NCBI RefSeq assembly: GCF_000582685.1 | Contig: NZ_KK073768.1 | Coordinates: forward strand, 3,013,712 to 3,077,711 | Direction of reading: 5' to 3' | Length of the DNA stretch: 64,000 bases | Origin: [Scytonema hofmanni] UTEX 2349 | GTDB lineage: Bacteria; Cyanobacteriota; Cyanobacteriia; Cyanobacteriales; Nostocaceae | Part shown: positions 32,131-41,900 of the stretch, in pieces | Position numbering within the stretch: position 1 is the stretch's first letter | How the letters are laid out: each line of letters opens with the position of its first letter | Notes under the pieces: model-generated | The model's input: the letters and a program-made list of their open reading frames with translations, nothing else | The model's database searches: none | Told to the model about the DNA's origin: nothing | Translations under genes and position numbers: made by a program

Positions 32131-33409
32131 GAGAGTCGATTAGATGATTCAAACTTCCGATATATGGAATTGCACCATATCTACCTTTAATATAATCACT
32201 CTCAAATGACGCATCGTTAGGTATATTATATTCTGCTAAAGAGTACAAATCTGTTGCACCATATCTATTTTTTTCAACAAACCAAATCTGATCCTTACGA
32301 AAAAGCTGATTGCTAAGTAAATTCGTATCGTGAGTCATGAATATTAACTGAGCATTATTTGAATTCGTTTCGTTGGAATTAAATAATTCAACAATTGCAC
32401 GGCTGATCAAAGGATGAATTCTAGCATCGAATTCATCAATGATTAGAACTTTACCATTTTTCAGTGTATCAACAAGAAGTCCTGCCAAAGCAAAGACTTT
32501 TTGAGTTCCCTCAGACTCTTGATTATCTAAATTAAAAATTTCTGTAGATATAATATTTCCTGCTTCATCAAATTTTCGGTGTATGGTTTTAACTGATATT
32601 GCTTTTACTGCCGCATTTGTTCTAATAATTTTTCTTATTTCATCAGGCAGTTCACTAGGCAAAGAATCAACAGTCACCTCAATTTTTTCTACCTGTACAT
32701 CGCTAAATCCCAAATCTAATTTTTTGAGTAACTGAAGAATTTCATCTTTATTTTCGTTATTCATGAAACAACTAACTGTGTATCCTCGATAGCCTCTATC
32801 ATTTAAACTAGAGACAACATTGATACTGTTAGTCAGCCAATCTAAGATTTTTTCTGCAATCTTGACATTAAATTGAGCAGATACAGACAAGAAGAGGGCA
32901 TTATCTCTTGTCCTCTCCTGAATACCATTAGCTTTATATGCTTTAGAAACACTAATATTGTCCAGTGTGCGCTTAAAAAGTTTAGTTTCTCTTGATTTAG
33001 GAACATAAAATAACCATTCAGAGACAACTTTGTCACGAGTTGCCTCGAATCCGTATCTATATTTCTTGCCATTCATTAAAAATACTATTTCAAACAAAGA
33101 TGGTTTAGCTTCGGTTTCACTGCTAAGTTGAAATCGCTCAACACCTATTTTTTCGGTGCTTTGAGTTTCTTTAGAAGAATTAACCATGAACCATTTCATG
33201 AAATTTAAAGCTTTAGCCAGGTTACTTTTACCACTAGCATTTGCACCATATATTGCCGCGCTTTTAAGTAGTTTTAAATCATCATCTATTTCAAAAACGT
33301 TGTTTTCATCAAGCTTTTTATCTTGTGCGACAAGGTTAGCTGCCACCATACTAAAGGTGACTTGCTCTTTAAACGATCTGTAGTTGCCGACACTAAATTC
33401 GATGAGCAT
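32123..33409 (-). CDS. rloA: RloA-like AAA/ABC-type ATPase (AbiL-type defence)
   Basis: The 428-residue ATPase starts LIEFSVGNYRSFKEQVTFSM, the classic AAA15/RloA opening. Walker A is GANASGKS (55-62), the signature-like region is ESEGTQKVFALAGLL, Walker B is VLIIDEFDARIHP (D325/E326), and the switch is LIFMTHDTNLLS. It is the sensor ATPase of the RloAB pair; the rloB start overlaps its 3' end. The pair stands alone, flanked by a tandem repeat array and by a metabolic operon on the other strand, consistent with an acquired defence island. Confidence 0.88.
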   Translation of the reverse strand: MLIEFSVGNYRSFKEQVTFSMVAANLVAQDKKLDENNVFEIDDDLKLLKSAAIYGANASGKSNLAKALNFMKWFMVNSSKETQSTEKIGVERFQLSSETEAKPSLFEIVFLMNGKKYRYGFEATRDKVVSEWLFYVPKSRETKLFKRTLDNISVSKAYKANGIQERTRDNALFLSVSAQFNVKIAEKILDWLTNSINVVSSLNDRGYRGYTVSCFMNNENKDEILQLLKKLDLGFSDVQVEKIEVTVDSLPSELPDEIRKIIRTNAAVKAISVKTIHRKFDEAGNIISTEIFNLDNQESEGTQKVFALAGLLVDTLKNGKVLIIDEFDARIHPLISRAIVELFNSNETNSNNAQLIFMTHDTNLLSNQLFRKDQIWFVEKNRYGATDLYSLAEYNIPNDASFESDYIKGRYGAIPYIGSLNHLIDSHA

Positions 33410-33644
33410 AGGATGAAGTTTAAGCTGAAGATATAAATCTGTGAATAAATCGTAATTTACTGCCTTAAGAGTAGCAATAATTGGTTGAAGATGCTAAGTT
33501 ATAAGATTAATTTAAAATGTACATCTGTTAGGCAAATAACGATCGCAACTTTGTCTTCAAGACAACTTCAGACTGCGGACAGATATTTTACTACAACATT
33601 TTTTCTAATATGCGAGTTAAACTTACAACTTTAAAATTGTAGAT

Positions 33645-34262
33645 ATGAGGCTGAGGTTTAAACGCCGAAGGTTTGGTCAGGTTGCGATCGCAAGTACATT
33701 GGGGGCTATGTTGGAGAATTTGGGAACAAAGACCCAAGCTCAAGCAAACCCTCAGTCTAATACTCTATCAGCAATACCAAGTAATTTTGTTGATGTCAAA
33801 CTACATATAAATGGAACACAACACGCGCTAAAAATCGATCCTCGTGTCACACTACTCGATGTGCTGCGTGAGCGTTTAAATTTGACTGGTACTAAAAAAG
33901 GTTGCGACCACGGTCAATGCGGTGCTTGTACGGTGCTAGTTGATGGGCAGCGAATTAATTCCTGCCTGACATTTGCCATTATGCACACCGACGCGAAAAT
34001 TACAACTATCGAAGGTTTAGCACAAGGAGAAAAACTCCACCCAATGCAAGCCGCGTTTATTGCCCGCGATGCGTTTCAGTGCGGCTATTGTACACCGGGA
34101 CAGATTTGTTCGGCGGTGGGTTTGGTAAAAGAAGGACACGCTAAATCTGATGCCGATATTCGCGAACTGATGAGCGGCAATATCTGCCGTTGCGGTGCTT
34201 ATCCAAATATTGTCAATGCTGTGCGCGATGTGTTAGAAGGAAAAAAAGATGCAGCCGTTTAG
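33645..34262 (+). CDS. paoA: Aldehyde oxidoreductase [2Fe-2S] subunit (PaoA type)
   Basis: The 205-residue small subunit has an N-terminal basic/hydrophobic export signal (RLRFKRRRFGQVAIASTLGAM; the RRRF start resembles a Tat signal). Two 2Fe-2S domains follow: GCDHGQCGACTVLVDGQRINSC and CGYCTPGQICSA ... GNICRCGAYPNI. It passes electrons from the molybdenum centre to the FAD subunit. It overlaps the next gene by 14 bp, so the three subunits form an operon. Confidence 0.92.
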   Translation: MRLRFKRRRFGQVAIASTLGAMLENLGTKTQAQANPQSNTLSAIPSNFVDVKLHINGTQHALKIDPRVTLLDVLRERLNLTGTKKGCDHGQCGACTVLVDGQRINSCLTFAIMHTDAKITTIEGLAQGEKLHPMQAAFIARDAFQCGYCTPGQICSAVGLVKEGHAKSDADIRELMSGNICRCGAYPNIVNAVRDVLEGKKDAAV

Positions 34263-35232
34263 CTATAAGAAACCAGGACAAGCGGATAATGCTGTAGCAT
34301 TGGTGACTCCAGTTGCTCAAGCCTCGTATCTTGCCGGTGGTACTAGCTTAATCGATTTGATGAAGCTGAATGTGCAGACACCAAGAGAGTTAGTTGACAT
34401 TAACTTACTGCCGCTAACCAAGATAGAAATGCAGGGTAACAGCGTGCGGATTGGGGCAATGGCACGTAATAACCAGGTTGCATATGATGCAATGATTCGC
34501 GATCGCTACCCTGTGCTGTCTGAAGCGTTGTTGTCTGGTGCATCACCGCAACTAAGAAATATGGCATCAGTAGGCGGAAATTTGCTGCAACGTACTCGCT
34601 GCTACTACTTCCGCGACACTTCTATGCCATGTAACAAGCGGGTTCCTGGTTCCGGCTGTCCGGCGATTGAGGGCTACAACCGCATTCATGCTATTCTCGG
34701 CGGAAGCGATCGCTGCATTGCCACTCATCCTTCTGACATGGCTGTGGCAATGGTAGCACTTGATGCAGTTGTGCAGACACGGGGTCCCAAGGGAGCGCGT
34801 AGTATTCCCCTGGTAGATTTTCATCTTGTACCGGGCAGTACACCAGAACGGGAAACAGTTTTGCAACATGGTGAGTTAATTGTTGCCGTTGACTTGCCTG
34901 TTTCTAATTTTGCAAAGCGATCGCACTATTTAAAAGTACGCGATCGCGCTTCTTATGCCTTTGCAATGGCATCAGTTGCGGCTGCATTAGATATTCAAAA
35001 TGGGATCATTCAAACGGCACGCATTGCCCTTGGTGGGGTAGGAACAAAGCCTTGGCGTGCCTACGAAGCTGAAAAAGCACTCGTAAATAAGCAACCAAAC
35101 CAGGCAACATTTCAAGCAGCGGCTGAGGTTGCTATCCGGGGAGCGAAAACGCAAAAGTACAACGCATTTAAAGTAGAACTAACTAAACGCACAATTGTCA
35201 AGGCACTGACAACGGTGGGAGGGATGGCATGA
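34249..35232 (+). CDS. paoB: Aldehyde oxidoreductase FAD subunit (PaoB type)
   Basis: The 327-residue subunit has the FAD-binding motifs YLAGGTSLIDLMK and LRNMASVGGNLLQRTRC. A PaoB-like cysteine set (CYYF, PCNK, SGCPA, RCIATHPSDM) suggests the extra [4Fe-4S] cluster known in periplasmic PaoABC. It overlaps paoA at its start and paoC at its stop (ATGA). This subunit hands electrons to the final acceptor. Confidence 0.92.
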   Translation: MQPFSYKKPGQADNAVALVTPVAQASYLAGGTSLIDLMKLNVQTPRELVDINLLPLTKIEMQGNSVRIGAMARNNQVAYDAMIRDRYPVLSEALLSGASPQLRNMASVGGNLLQRTRCYYFRDTSMPCNKRVPGSGCPAIEGYNRIHAILGGSDRCIATHPSDMAVAMVALDAVVQTRGPKGARSIPLVDFHLVPGSTPERETVLQHGELIVAVDLPVSNFAKRSHYLKVRDRASYAFAMASVAAALDIQNGIIQTARIALGGVGTKPWRAYEAEKALVNKQPNQATFQAAAEVAIRGAKTQKYNAFKVELTKRTIVKALTTVGGMA

Positions 35233-37442
35233 ATACACCAGATAGAAACAAAGTTGTCGGTAAACCGCTAAATAGAGTTGATGGATATCTGAAAGTAACT
35301 GGTGGTGCGCGTTACTCGGCTGAGTTTCCCGTTGCCAAGCTTGCATATGGAGTGACAATTCAAAGTGCGATCGCTAAAGGTAAAATCACTCAAATTGATC
35401 CAAAAGCAGCGGAGCGATTACCGGGTGTACTAGCAGTTATTACTCACCTCAACGCACCAAAAGCATTTGGAGATAAAGGAGGCGGTCGCAAGCTGCAAGT
35501 GCTACAAGATAACATTGTACTTTATAGCGGTCAGCATATTGGTATTGTGGTTGCCGATACCTTTGAACAAGCGATGCACGCTGCCTCGTTGGTGCAAGTT
35601 CGCTATGAGGAAGAGAAGCCGACCATAAATATGCGGGAGAACCTCTCTAAAGCATACATCCCTAAGGGGAAAATTCCCAGAAACGAACCACCCGATGCAT
35701 CTGTAGGCAATGTCACTCAGGGACTAGCAAGTGCTGCTGTCCGCGTCGAGCAAACTTATACCACCCCGGTGGAAAATCACAATGCGATGGAACCTCATGC
35801 GACAACAGCGGTTTGGCAAGGCGATCAATTGCTGCTGTATGATGCCACTCAGGGGGTTTTTCCCGCTCAACAAAAAGTTGCCGGAGTATTGGGAATTGAA
35901 CCAAAGAATGTCCGCGTTATGTCTTATTATGTCGGTGGTGGCTTTGGTGGCAAAGGTTCGGCTTGGTCGCATGTGCCTTTAGCAGCGATCGCATCACGGC
36001 AGGTTAAGCGTCCAGTTAAGCTGGTGTTGGGACGCATCCAAATGTATGGATCTGTTGGCTTCCGACCAGAAACAATTCAACAAGTTACTCTAGGTGCAAC
36101 CCGCGAAGGAAAATTAACCGCACTGCGACACGCTGGAACTTCCCAGACTTCAACATTCGATGAATTTATCGAACCGGTTGGTAAAAGCGCACGGATGATG
36201 TACGCTTGCGCGAATATTGAAACCAGCCATCGTCTAGTTCAGCTTGATCAGGGAACACCAACTTTCATGCGTGCGCCAGGAGAAGCTTCCGGCTCCTTTG
36301 CCTTAGAATCGGCAATGGACGAACTTGCTTACAAACTGAAGATCGATCCGGTGGAGTTGCGTTTGCGTAACTATGCTGAAGTCGATCCGAGTAAAGGATT
36401 GCCTTGGTCGAGCAAGTCACTCAGAGAGTGTTACAAAGTAGGGGCAGAGCGATTTGGCTGGCAAAAGCGCAATCCTACCCCTCGTTCGATGCGGGATGGC
36501 AATTATTTGATCGGTTGGGGGATGGCAACGGCTACACACCCTACTTACCGTTCTCCAGCATCGGCGATCGCTCAAATTATGGCAGATGGTACAGCCGTTA
36601 TCCGAACTGGTTCCCAAGATATTGGTACGGGAACTTATACTGTAATGACTCAAGTTGCCGCTGAAGCGATCGGTATACCAGTTGAGAAAATCCGCATCGA
36701 GTTGGGTGATACTAATCTACCAGAAACGCCGGTTTCCGGTGGCTCACAAACCGCTGCTAGTGTAGGCTCGTCGGTACATTTGGCGGGAACTGAAGCTCGC
36801 AGTAAGCTGATGCAATTGGCACTTGCCGATCAAAAATCGCCTCTCTACGGCTCAAATGCTGAGGATGTGATTGCCGAGAATGGCAGCCTTTTCTTAAAGA
36901 ATAAATCATCCGCAACCGAAACTTATGGAGCAATTCTCGGACGGCATAAATTGAAAATGATCGAAGCGCGTGCAGATGCCAAGCCGGGAGAGGAAAAAGA
37001 TAAGTATTCCATGCATTCATTTGGCGCCCAGTTTGCAGAAGTCCGGGTTAACCCTGATTCGGGTGAAGTCCGGGTAACGCGCTGGGTAGGCAGCTTTGGT
37101 GTTGGACGCTTGCTGAATGCGAAGACAGCCAATAGTCAACTCGTTGGTGGGATTGTCTATGGTATTGGCATGGCGTTAATGGAACACACTGTAATTGACC
37201 CTAATCTAGGACGTGTTGTCAACCGTGACTTAGCTGAATATCATGTGCCAGTTAATGCAGACGTTACGGCAATTGAAGTGTTGTTTGTGGATGAGCACGA
37301 TCCCCATGTAAACCCCCTTGGCATCAAGGGAATTGGTGAAATTGGCATTACCGGAGTTGCTGCGGCGATCGCCAACGCAGTTTACCACGCAACAGGCAAG
37401 CGCGTCCGCGATTTGCCGATTACACTAGACAAGCTGCTGTAG
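35229..37442 (+). CDS. paoC: Aldehyde oxidoreductase molybdopterin subunit (PaoC type)
   Basis: The 737-residue catalytic subunit belongs to the xanthine oxidase family. Landmarks are YVGGGFGGKGSAWSHVPLAA (cofactor loop), MRAPGEASGSFALESAMDELA and the C-terminal GIKGIGEIGITGVAAAIANA, whose glutamate is the catalytic base. It would hold molybdopterin cytosine dinucleotide and oxidise aromatic or other aldehydes. The start overlaps the paoB stop as ATGA. No XdhC/PaoD-type chaperone gene lies next to the operon. Confidence 0.92.
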   Translation: MNTPDRNKVVGKPLNRVDGYLKVTGGARYSAEFPVAKLAYGVTIQSAIAKGKITQIDPKAAERLPGVLAVITHLNAPKAFGDKGGGRKLQVLQDNIVLYSGQHIGIVVADTFEQAMHAASLVQVRYEEEKPTINMRENLSKAYIPKGKIPRNEPPDASVGNVTQGLASAAVRVEQTYTTPVENHNAMEPHATTAVWQGDQLLLYDATQGVFPAQQKVAGVLGIEPKNVRVMSYYVGGGFGGKGSAWSHVPLAAIASRQVKRPVKLVLGRIQMYGSVGFRPETIQQVTLGATREGKLTALRHAGTSQTSTFDEFIEPVGKSARMMYACANIETSHRLVQLDQGTPTFMRAPGEASGSFALESAMDELAYKLKIDPVELRLRNYAEVDPSKGLPWSSKSLRECYKVGAERFGWQKRNPTPRSMRDGNYLIGWGMATATHPTYRSPASAIAQIMADGTAVIRTGSQDIGTGTYTVMTQVAAEAIGIPVEKIRIELGDTNLPETPVSGGSQTAASVGSSVHLAGTEARSKLMQLALADQKSPLYGSNAEDVIAENGSLFLKNKSSATETYGAILGRHKLKMIEARADAKPGEEKDKYSMHSFGAQFAEVRVNPDSGEVRVTRWVGSFGVGRLLNAKTANSQLVGGIVYGIGMALMEHTVIDPNLGRVVNRDLAEYHVPVNADVTAIEVLFVDEHDPHVNPLGIKGIGEIGITGVAAAIANAVYHATGKRVRDLPITLDKLL

Positions 37443-37608
37443 ATAGAAAATGCGATCGCGCTTTGTCAATTAGGAATGAGAATTGAACCGCGAAGGAAGA
37501 GGTAAGAGAGAGCGATCGCAGTTTGAAGTTACAATTGATGGGTGTTGTGTGGTATAAATTTGGTGTGATTTGGAGAGAAAGAGTGCGATCGTTAGCGATA
37601 TGCTTCTT

Positions 37609-37702
37609 TAGGACTTACGCACGAACTACGTATTTCCGTCATTGCGACGCAAGGAAGCAATCTCAAAATCTTGTTTTCTCGTGACTGAGTGCGTAAGTCC
37701 TA
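37609..37702. mobile_element. TA-flanked miniature element
   Basis: A 90-bp element (37611-37700) has perfect 12-bp ends GGACTTACGCAC / GTGCGTAAGTCC and TA on both sides. Its interior contains the TCATTGCGACGCAAGGAAGC repeat also present at 9300. It lies in the 312-bp gap between paoC and the YdeI-family gene, which otherwise holds only HIP1 sites. Confidence 0.8.
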
Positions 37703-37754
37703 TTAAAGTTATCTATTGGGCTTTCAACGTTAAAATCCCCTACAATCTTCGGTA

Positions 37755-38339
37755 ATGCCAAAATTTGATGACCAACTGGAATCTATTTATGCCAGCGATC
37801 GCAAAAAATGGCGGCAGTGGTTGGAAAAGTTTCATCTCACCTTGCCTGGTATATGGTTGATTTACTACAAGGTCAAAAGCGGTAAAACAAGCGTTAAATA
37901 CAGCGAAGCAGTCAAAGAAGCTTTATGCTTTGGTTGGATTGACAGTAAAGTAAAATCATTGGATGAAGACCGTTATCAGCAAATCTTCACACCTCGCAAA
38001 CCCAAAAGTGTATGGTCAAAATTAAATAAGCAATATATTCAAGAGCTAATCGAACAAGGCTTGATGACTCAGGTAGGTCTAGAAAAAATTGAAGCTGCCA
38101 AACAAGATGGCTCATGGAACTCCTTGGATGCGATTGAAGCATTGACCATTCCGATAGATTTGAAGCAAGCCTTAGAAGCAAACTCTTCAGCCAACCATAA
38201 TTTCGAGGGGTTTAGTAATTCATTGAAGAAGAACATTCTATTTTGGATTGACAGTGCAAAACGTCCAGAGACTAGGTTGAAGAGAATTGAGCAAACCATA
38301 ATTTCAGCAGCACAAAACGCAAATCCATTGATCCGATGA
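37755..38339 (+). CDS. YdeI/OmpD-associated family protein
   Basis: The 194-residue soluble protein has the family landmarks GIWLIYYKVKSGKTSVKYSEAVKEALCFGWIDSKVKSLD, FTPRKPKSVWSKLN, and the C-terminal LKKNILFWIDSAKRPETRLKRI. Members have been linked to resistance to peptides or bacteriocins, but the biochemical role is not settled. It is a single gene with no evident operon partners. Confidence 0.88.
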   Translation: MPKFDDQLESIYASDRKKWRQWLEKFHLTLPGIWLIYYKVKSGKTSVKYSEAVKEALCFGWIDSKVKSLDEDRYQQIFTPRKPKSVWSKLNKQYIQELIEQGLMTQVGLEKIEAAKQDGSWNSLDAIEALTIPIDLKQALEANSSANHNFEGFSNSLKKNILFWIDSAKRPETRLKRIEQTIISAAQNANPLIR

Positions 38340-38553
38340 GAGTTTCAATACTTTTCGGTTGACAAGTAGCCGTCAGCTCTATACATAATTCTAGGAGCGA
38401 TCGCATTGCAGGAGATTGCACTTCCCAGATATATACAGCAGCACTTACTTGGATAAACTGTATCTTGAGCAGGCTTGCAAAATAAAAATAGTTGCAGCTA
38501 GTGAGAGAAAATATTTATATGATTTTTCACTCACACTGTAAGGATTACAGATA

Positions 38554-38907
38554 ATGGAAGTTCTAAAAAGAGCCATCAAACCAGAAAGCTATATATCTTT
38601 TCTCCACATCTACCCAACTACTTGGGGGACTGCTGGTGATATCTGTTTAATCCGTGAATCTGTAGCTAATAATTCAACCGGATCGAAGTTCATCGGTCAC
38701 AAACTTAAACTAGCACTTCCAAAAGGGCTGGAGCGCGATCGCTTGTCAAACTCTCCGATAATAAAAGTTGCAGGTAATGTCGGTGACGGACATCCTAAAG
38801 ATCACCCGTCCGAATGGGAAGCTTATGATGGTGTAGATAGAGAACTAGCGATCGCAGCTCTCAAACCTTGGGGTTTTAAGTTAATTGATTCTATCGCTGA
38901 GTTTTAA
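38554..38907 (+). CDS. Hypothetical protein
   Basis: The 117-residue protein starts at an ATG preceded by AAGGA. It contains ISFLHIYPTTWGTAGDIC, a central LKLALPKGLERDRLSN segment and GNVGDGHPKDHPSEWEAYDG. No signal peptide, membrane helix or known motif is seen. The clustered His/Asp/Glu residues in the last segment could bind metal, but this is speculation. Confidence 0.6.
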   Translation: MEVLKRAIKPESYISFLHIYPTTWGTAGDICLIRESVANNSTGSKFIGHKLKLALPKGLERDRLSNSPIIKVAGNVGDGHPKDHPSEWEAYDGVDRELAIAALKPWGFKLIDSIAEF

Positions 38908-39323
38908 CTTATAGTGCGATTTTTGACGATAAAGGGCTTTGCATTTACACCATTCTTATATGCTGCATTAGAACAGTGCATAGGCATGAGATTTGTCTTC
39001 ATCTATATAATAGACATCTCCGAAAAAGAATGTAGAGACGTTCCGACGGAACGTCTTTACGTCTTTTCTGGAGATGTCTAATAGTCAAAAAGAATGTAGA
39101 GACGTAGCAGTGCTACGTCTCTAATAATTCTGGATAACGCATATTTAAATTCGGTCGATGTCTAATAAATAATTTAAAAAGTAAAAAGTCCACTGATTAA
39201 ACGAATATAATTTTTTCCTTTCCCCTTTTCCCCTCCCCTGATAATGGTGAGTGAGGACAAGGAACGGCAAATTATTGCTTAGTTCCAAATTCCTCACTCA
39301 CCATTATCTGTTACCTAAGAGCG
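38908..39323. repeat. Repeat-rich gap with two GTAGAGACG palindromes and a 69-bp hairpin
   Basis: Two palindromic GTAGAGACG repeats lie at about 39031-39060 and 39094-39122. At 39240-39308, GATAATGGTGAGTGAGGA and its perfect complement flank a 33-base centre. The hairpin has the same 18+33+18 geometry as the unrelated sequence at 49733-49801. No gene is visible. Confidence 0.75.
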
Positions 39324-40700
39324 TTATTTCGCAACCAAAAGTGGTTCTTTTAGTGTTGATTGGACTAATTCTACTGTTGAATCCACTAGTTCTTTTGCTG
39401 TTGATTGCACTAATTCGCTTGTTGACTGCATTAATTCTTTTGCTGTTGCCGGCGGTACTGACTCTGGCTGCAACAGTTCGGTGTAAAGTTCACTTAGCTG
39501 AGTTGCGACACCATCCCAACTAAACTTGCTTTCAACGCGCTTTCTACCACCTTTACCTAATTTTTCTGCCCATTCTGGATCGAGTAGAATTCGGTCAATT
39601 GCATCTGCAAAACCGGCTACATCTTGTGGTGGTGCTAATAAACCAGTTTCTTCAGGAACAACTGTATACTGCAATCCACCGACATCACTCGCGACTACTG
39701 GTGTACTACAAGCCATCGCTTCAATCGCTACTAGTCCAAACGGTTCGTAGTGACTGGGAACTACAGAAACATCCGCAGCTGCGTAGTAAGTTGGCAGAAT
39801 TTCTTGACTGAGGCGACCTGGGAAAGTGGTAATATCGCTTATTCCCAATTCTTTGACAATGCTTTCGATGCGATCGCGTTCGATGCCATCGCTTTGACCA
39901 GGACGACTACCACCACCGATAATTAATTGCAGGTTTTCATTTCCACGCAACTTAGACTCAGCCACTGCACGCACTAAGGTTTCTATACCTTTGCGGGGGT
40001 CAAAACGTCCCACATACATTACAACTTTGGCATCGCTTGCTATTCCCAATTTGGTTCTAGCTGCAACTTTATCAATGCAACCGAATTTACGAATGTCTGT
40101 ACCGCAGGGAATAATATCGATATTACCTTTATGTGAAACCAATTCGCGCATGTGTTCTTTTTCTTGCGGACTGGTCGCTACAATCCTTTCTGCTGTCTCC
40201 AACACTTCTTTTTCCACTGTTAAACGCTGACTAGCAATCTCAGGAATATCTTCTATTGTGTTGTATTTAACTGCTCCCAAAGAGTGGTAGGTATGAACTT
40301 GTTTGCTTCCTTGAATTTTCTTCAATTGCATTCCTACCCAGCTAGACAGCCAGTAATTTGTGTGAATCAACGAATATGTAAAGCCATTTTCTGCTTGGAA
40401 TTGAAGAAAATTATCTATAAATTCTGGCAAATACTCAAAAAGATCATCACGCGGTACAAACTCAAGTTCACCAGCTTGCAAACGAATTGTTCGACAATTT
40501 TCGCTATGTTGCACAATCGTCTCTTGCTTTGCACTTACTTTGCGGGTAAACATATCAACTTGCCATCCTAACTGACCCAATGCTTCACCCACATTCCGCA
40601 CGTAAACATTCTGTCCTCCAGCTTCTTCTTTTCCAATCTCAATCGCGGGATCTCCGTGGACTGAAATTAAGGCAATACGTCGTTGAGTTGTAGAGTCCAT
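39324..40700 (-). CDS. GT4-family glycosyltransferase, sucrose-phosphate-synthase-like
   Basis: From the ATG at 40700 this is a 458-residue GT-B enzyme (a TTG 16 codons upstream is possible). The start ISVHGDPAIEIGKEEAGGQNVYVRN and the donor-site region EPFGLVAIEAMACSTPVVASDVGG match GT4 enzymes of the sucrose synthesis type; HTNYW and GRFDPRKG also fit. UDP- or ADP-glucose is the likely donor. The last ~45 residues form an odd tail of repeated ELVQST / KELMQST units encoded by degenerate repeats. Sucrose-phosphate synthase versus another GT4 role cannot be decided here. Confidence 0.8.
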   Translation of the reverse strand: MDSTTQRRIALISVHGDPAIEIGKEEAGGQNVYVRNVGEALGQLGWQVDMFTRKVSAKQETIVQHSENCRTIRLQAGELEFVPRDDLFEYLPEFIDNFLQFQAENGFTYSLIHTNYWLSSWVGMQLKKIQGSKQVHTYHSLGAVKYNTIEDIPEIASQRLTVEKEVLETAERIVATSPQEKEHMRELVSHKGNIDIIPCGTDIRKFGCIDKVAARTKLGIASDAKVVMYVGRFDPRKGIETLVRAVAESKLRGNENLQLIIGGGSRPGQSDGIERDRIESIVKELGISDITTFPGRLSQEILPTYYAAADVSVVPSHYEPFGLVAIEAMACSTPVVASDVGGLQYTVVPEETGLLAPPQDVAGFADAIDRILLDPEWAEKLGKGGRKRVESKFSWDGVATQLSELYTELLQPESVPPATAKELMQSTSELVQSTAKELVDSTVELVQSTLKEPLLVAK

Positions 40701-40748
40701 GATTTGTGTGTTGTGTTGCTGATTTAAGAAAGTTTTAGGTAATTCCAA

Positions 40749-41492
40749 GCTTGCGCCTAGCTTTTACTTCACAGTTAGTCAATAAAGTTTACATATTGTT
40801 ATTTTAATTTAATATGTCACATATCTTTTCACATCTGCTAGTAGAAATATTCTTTTTGGTTAAGTGTCTATATTTAATTGCTTTATACAGAAAATCCTAT
40901 ATTTATTTCTAATAACATTCATAAAATAAACTTAATCACTTCCGGAACATTACGTAAATTAACCTATCTTCAAATTGCTAATTCATACGTTTTTAGACAT
41001 CTTTTCATTTGGAAAAGATGCCCAATACTTATATGTATAAACACTTTCAAAACTGGAACTTTCACTTATTTATCTCCTGAAAAAAGTGTTATTTAAGGGC
41101 TAAGATATATTTCTATAATCCAAACAATGCCCTTACTACATTTTTTTTGCAGACAAGTAAGTGGTTGAAGTTTAACTTGGAGAATATACTATATTACTAC
41201 CTGCGACATTTTTGTAACATAAAATACTTTCTGATAAATAATAATAAATATATAAGAAAGTAATAGTTTATATCACCGAAGATGAATCAATCTTGAGAAT
41301 TCATTTATGGGAACCATTTAAAAAATCTATCTTTAGATAATAAAAAGTATTTATATATACAAAAATATGCAACTGTTATAAAGGTATGCTAAGGACTTCC
41401 CCTTCCCTTTCCCCTTTGGGAGTGCAAGAAGTCTATGATTTTGGGTGTTTTCACCCCATCGCCTAATTTATGGGAACATGAAGCGGTAAAAT
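40749..41492. other. AT-rich 744-bp gap
   Basis: No gene with convincing protein features is seen; the open frame near 40878 has unremarkable composition and no ribosome-binding site. The region probably holds the promoters of the two divergent flanking genes. Confidence 0.5.
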
Positions 41493-41888
41493 ATGCCTAT
41501 GCAATTAGAATTTATTCCTGTTGAAGAGTTTTACTTCGCCCTGACTCTGGCAGTTCGCACTCTGGATGATTTGGAAAAACCTGGTTTAGTCGCGCTTGTG
41601 CGATCGCATCTCTTGGCTGAATACGGTCAACCCTCTACCGTCGTTTCTGGCAAGCAGAATACTTTTAATTATGTATTTCGCGTCCTCGGTGTAGACAACA
41701 GTCCTTCACCTGGGCTTATTGTCTCAATTGCCGACTACCAAGACAAGCTACGTCTAGGTAGCGATTACGGCTGGATGTTAGATCCTGAACGCAAACCAAT
41801 TCGCACTGATAATTTTAGCCATAGAGAGCAGTTTGCCCAAGAATTGCGATCGCATTTACAACAATCGCTGCAACTACCCCTTAGCTAA
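41493..41888 (+). CDS. Conserved-looking hypothetical protein
   Basis: The 131-residue soluble protein starts MPMQLEFIPVEEFYFALTLAVRTL and contains LDDLEKPGLVALVRSHLLAEYG and a C-terminal REQFAQELRSHLQQSLQ helix. I do not recognise a family. Codon use and regular structure support a real gene. ATG at 41493 or 41499 are both possible starts. It converges on the RRM gene across a strong hairpin. Confidence 0.65.
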   Translation: MPMQLEFIPVEEFYFALTLAVRTLDDLEKPGLVALVRSHLLAEYGQPSTVVSGKQNTFNYVFRVLGVDNSPSPGLIVSIADYQDKLRLGSDYGWMLDPERKPIRTDNFSHREQFAQELRSHLQQSLQLPLS

Positions 41889-41900
41889 ATTAAACGACAA

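Noticed and set aside
40878..41096. A 72-codon plus-strand frame in the AT-rich gap
   Set aside because: No start signal, and composition is like random AT-rich DNA.
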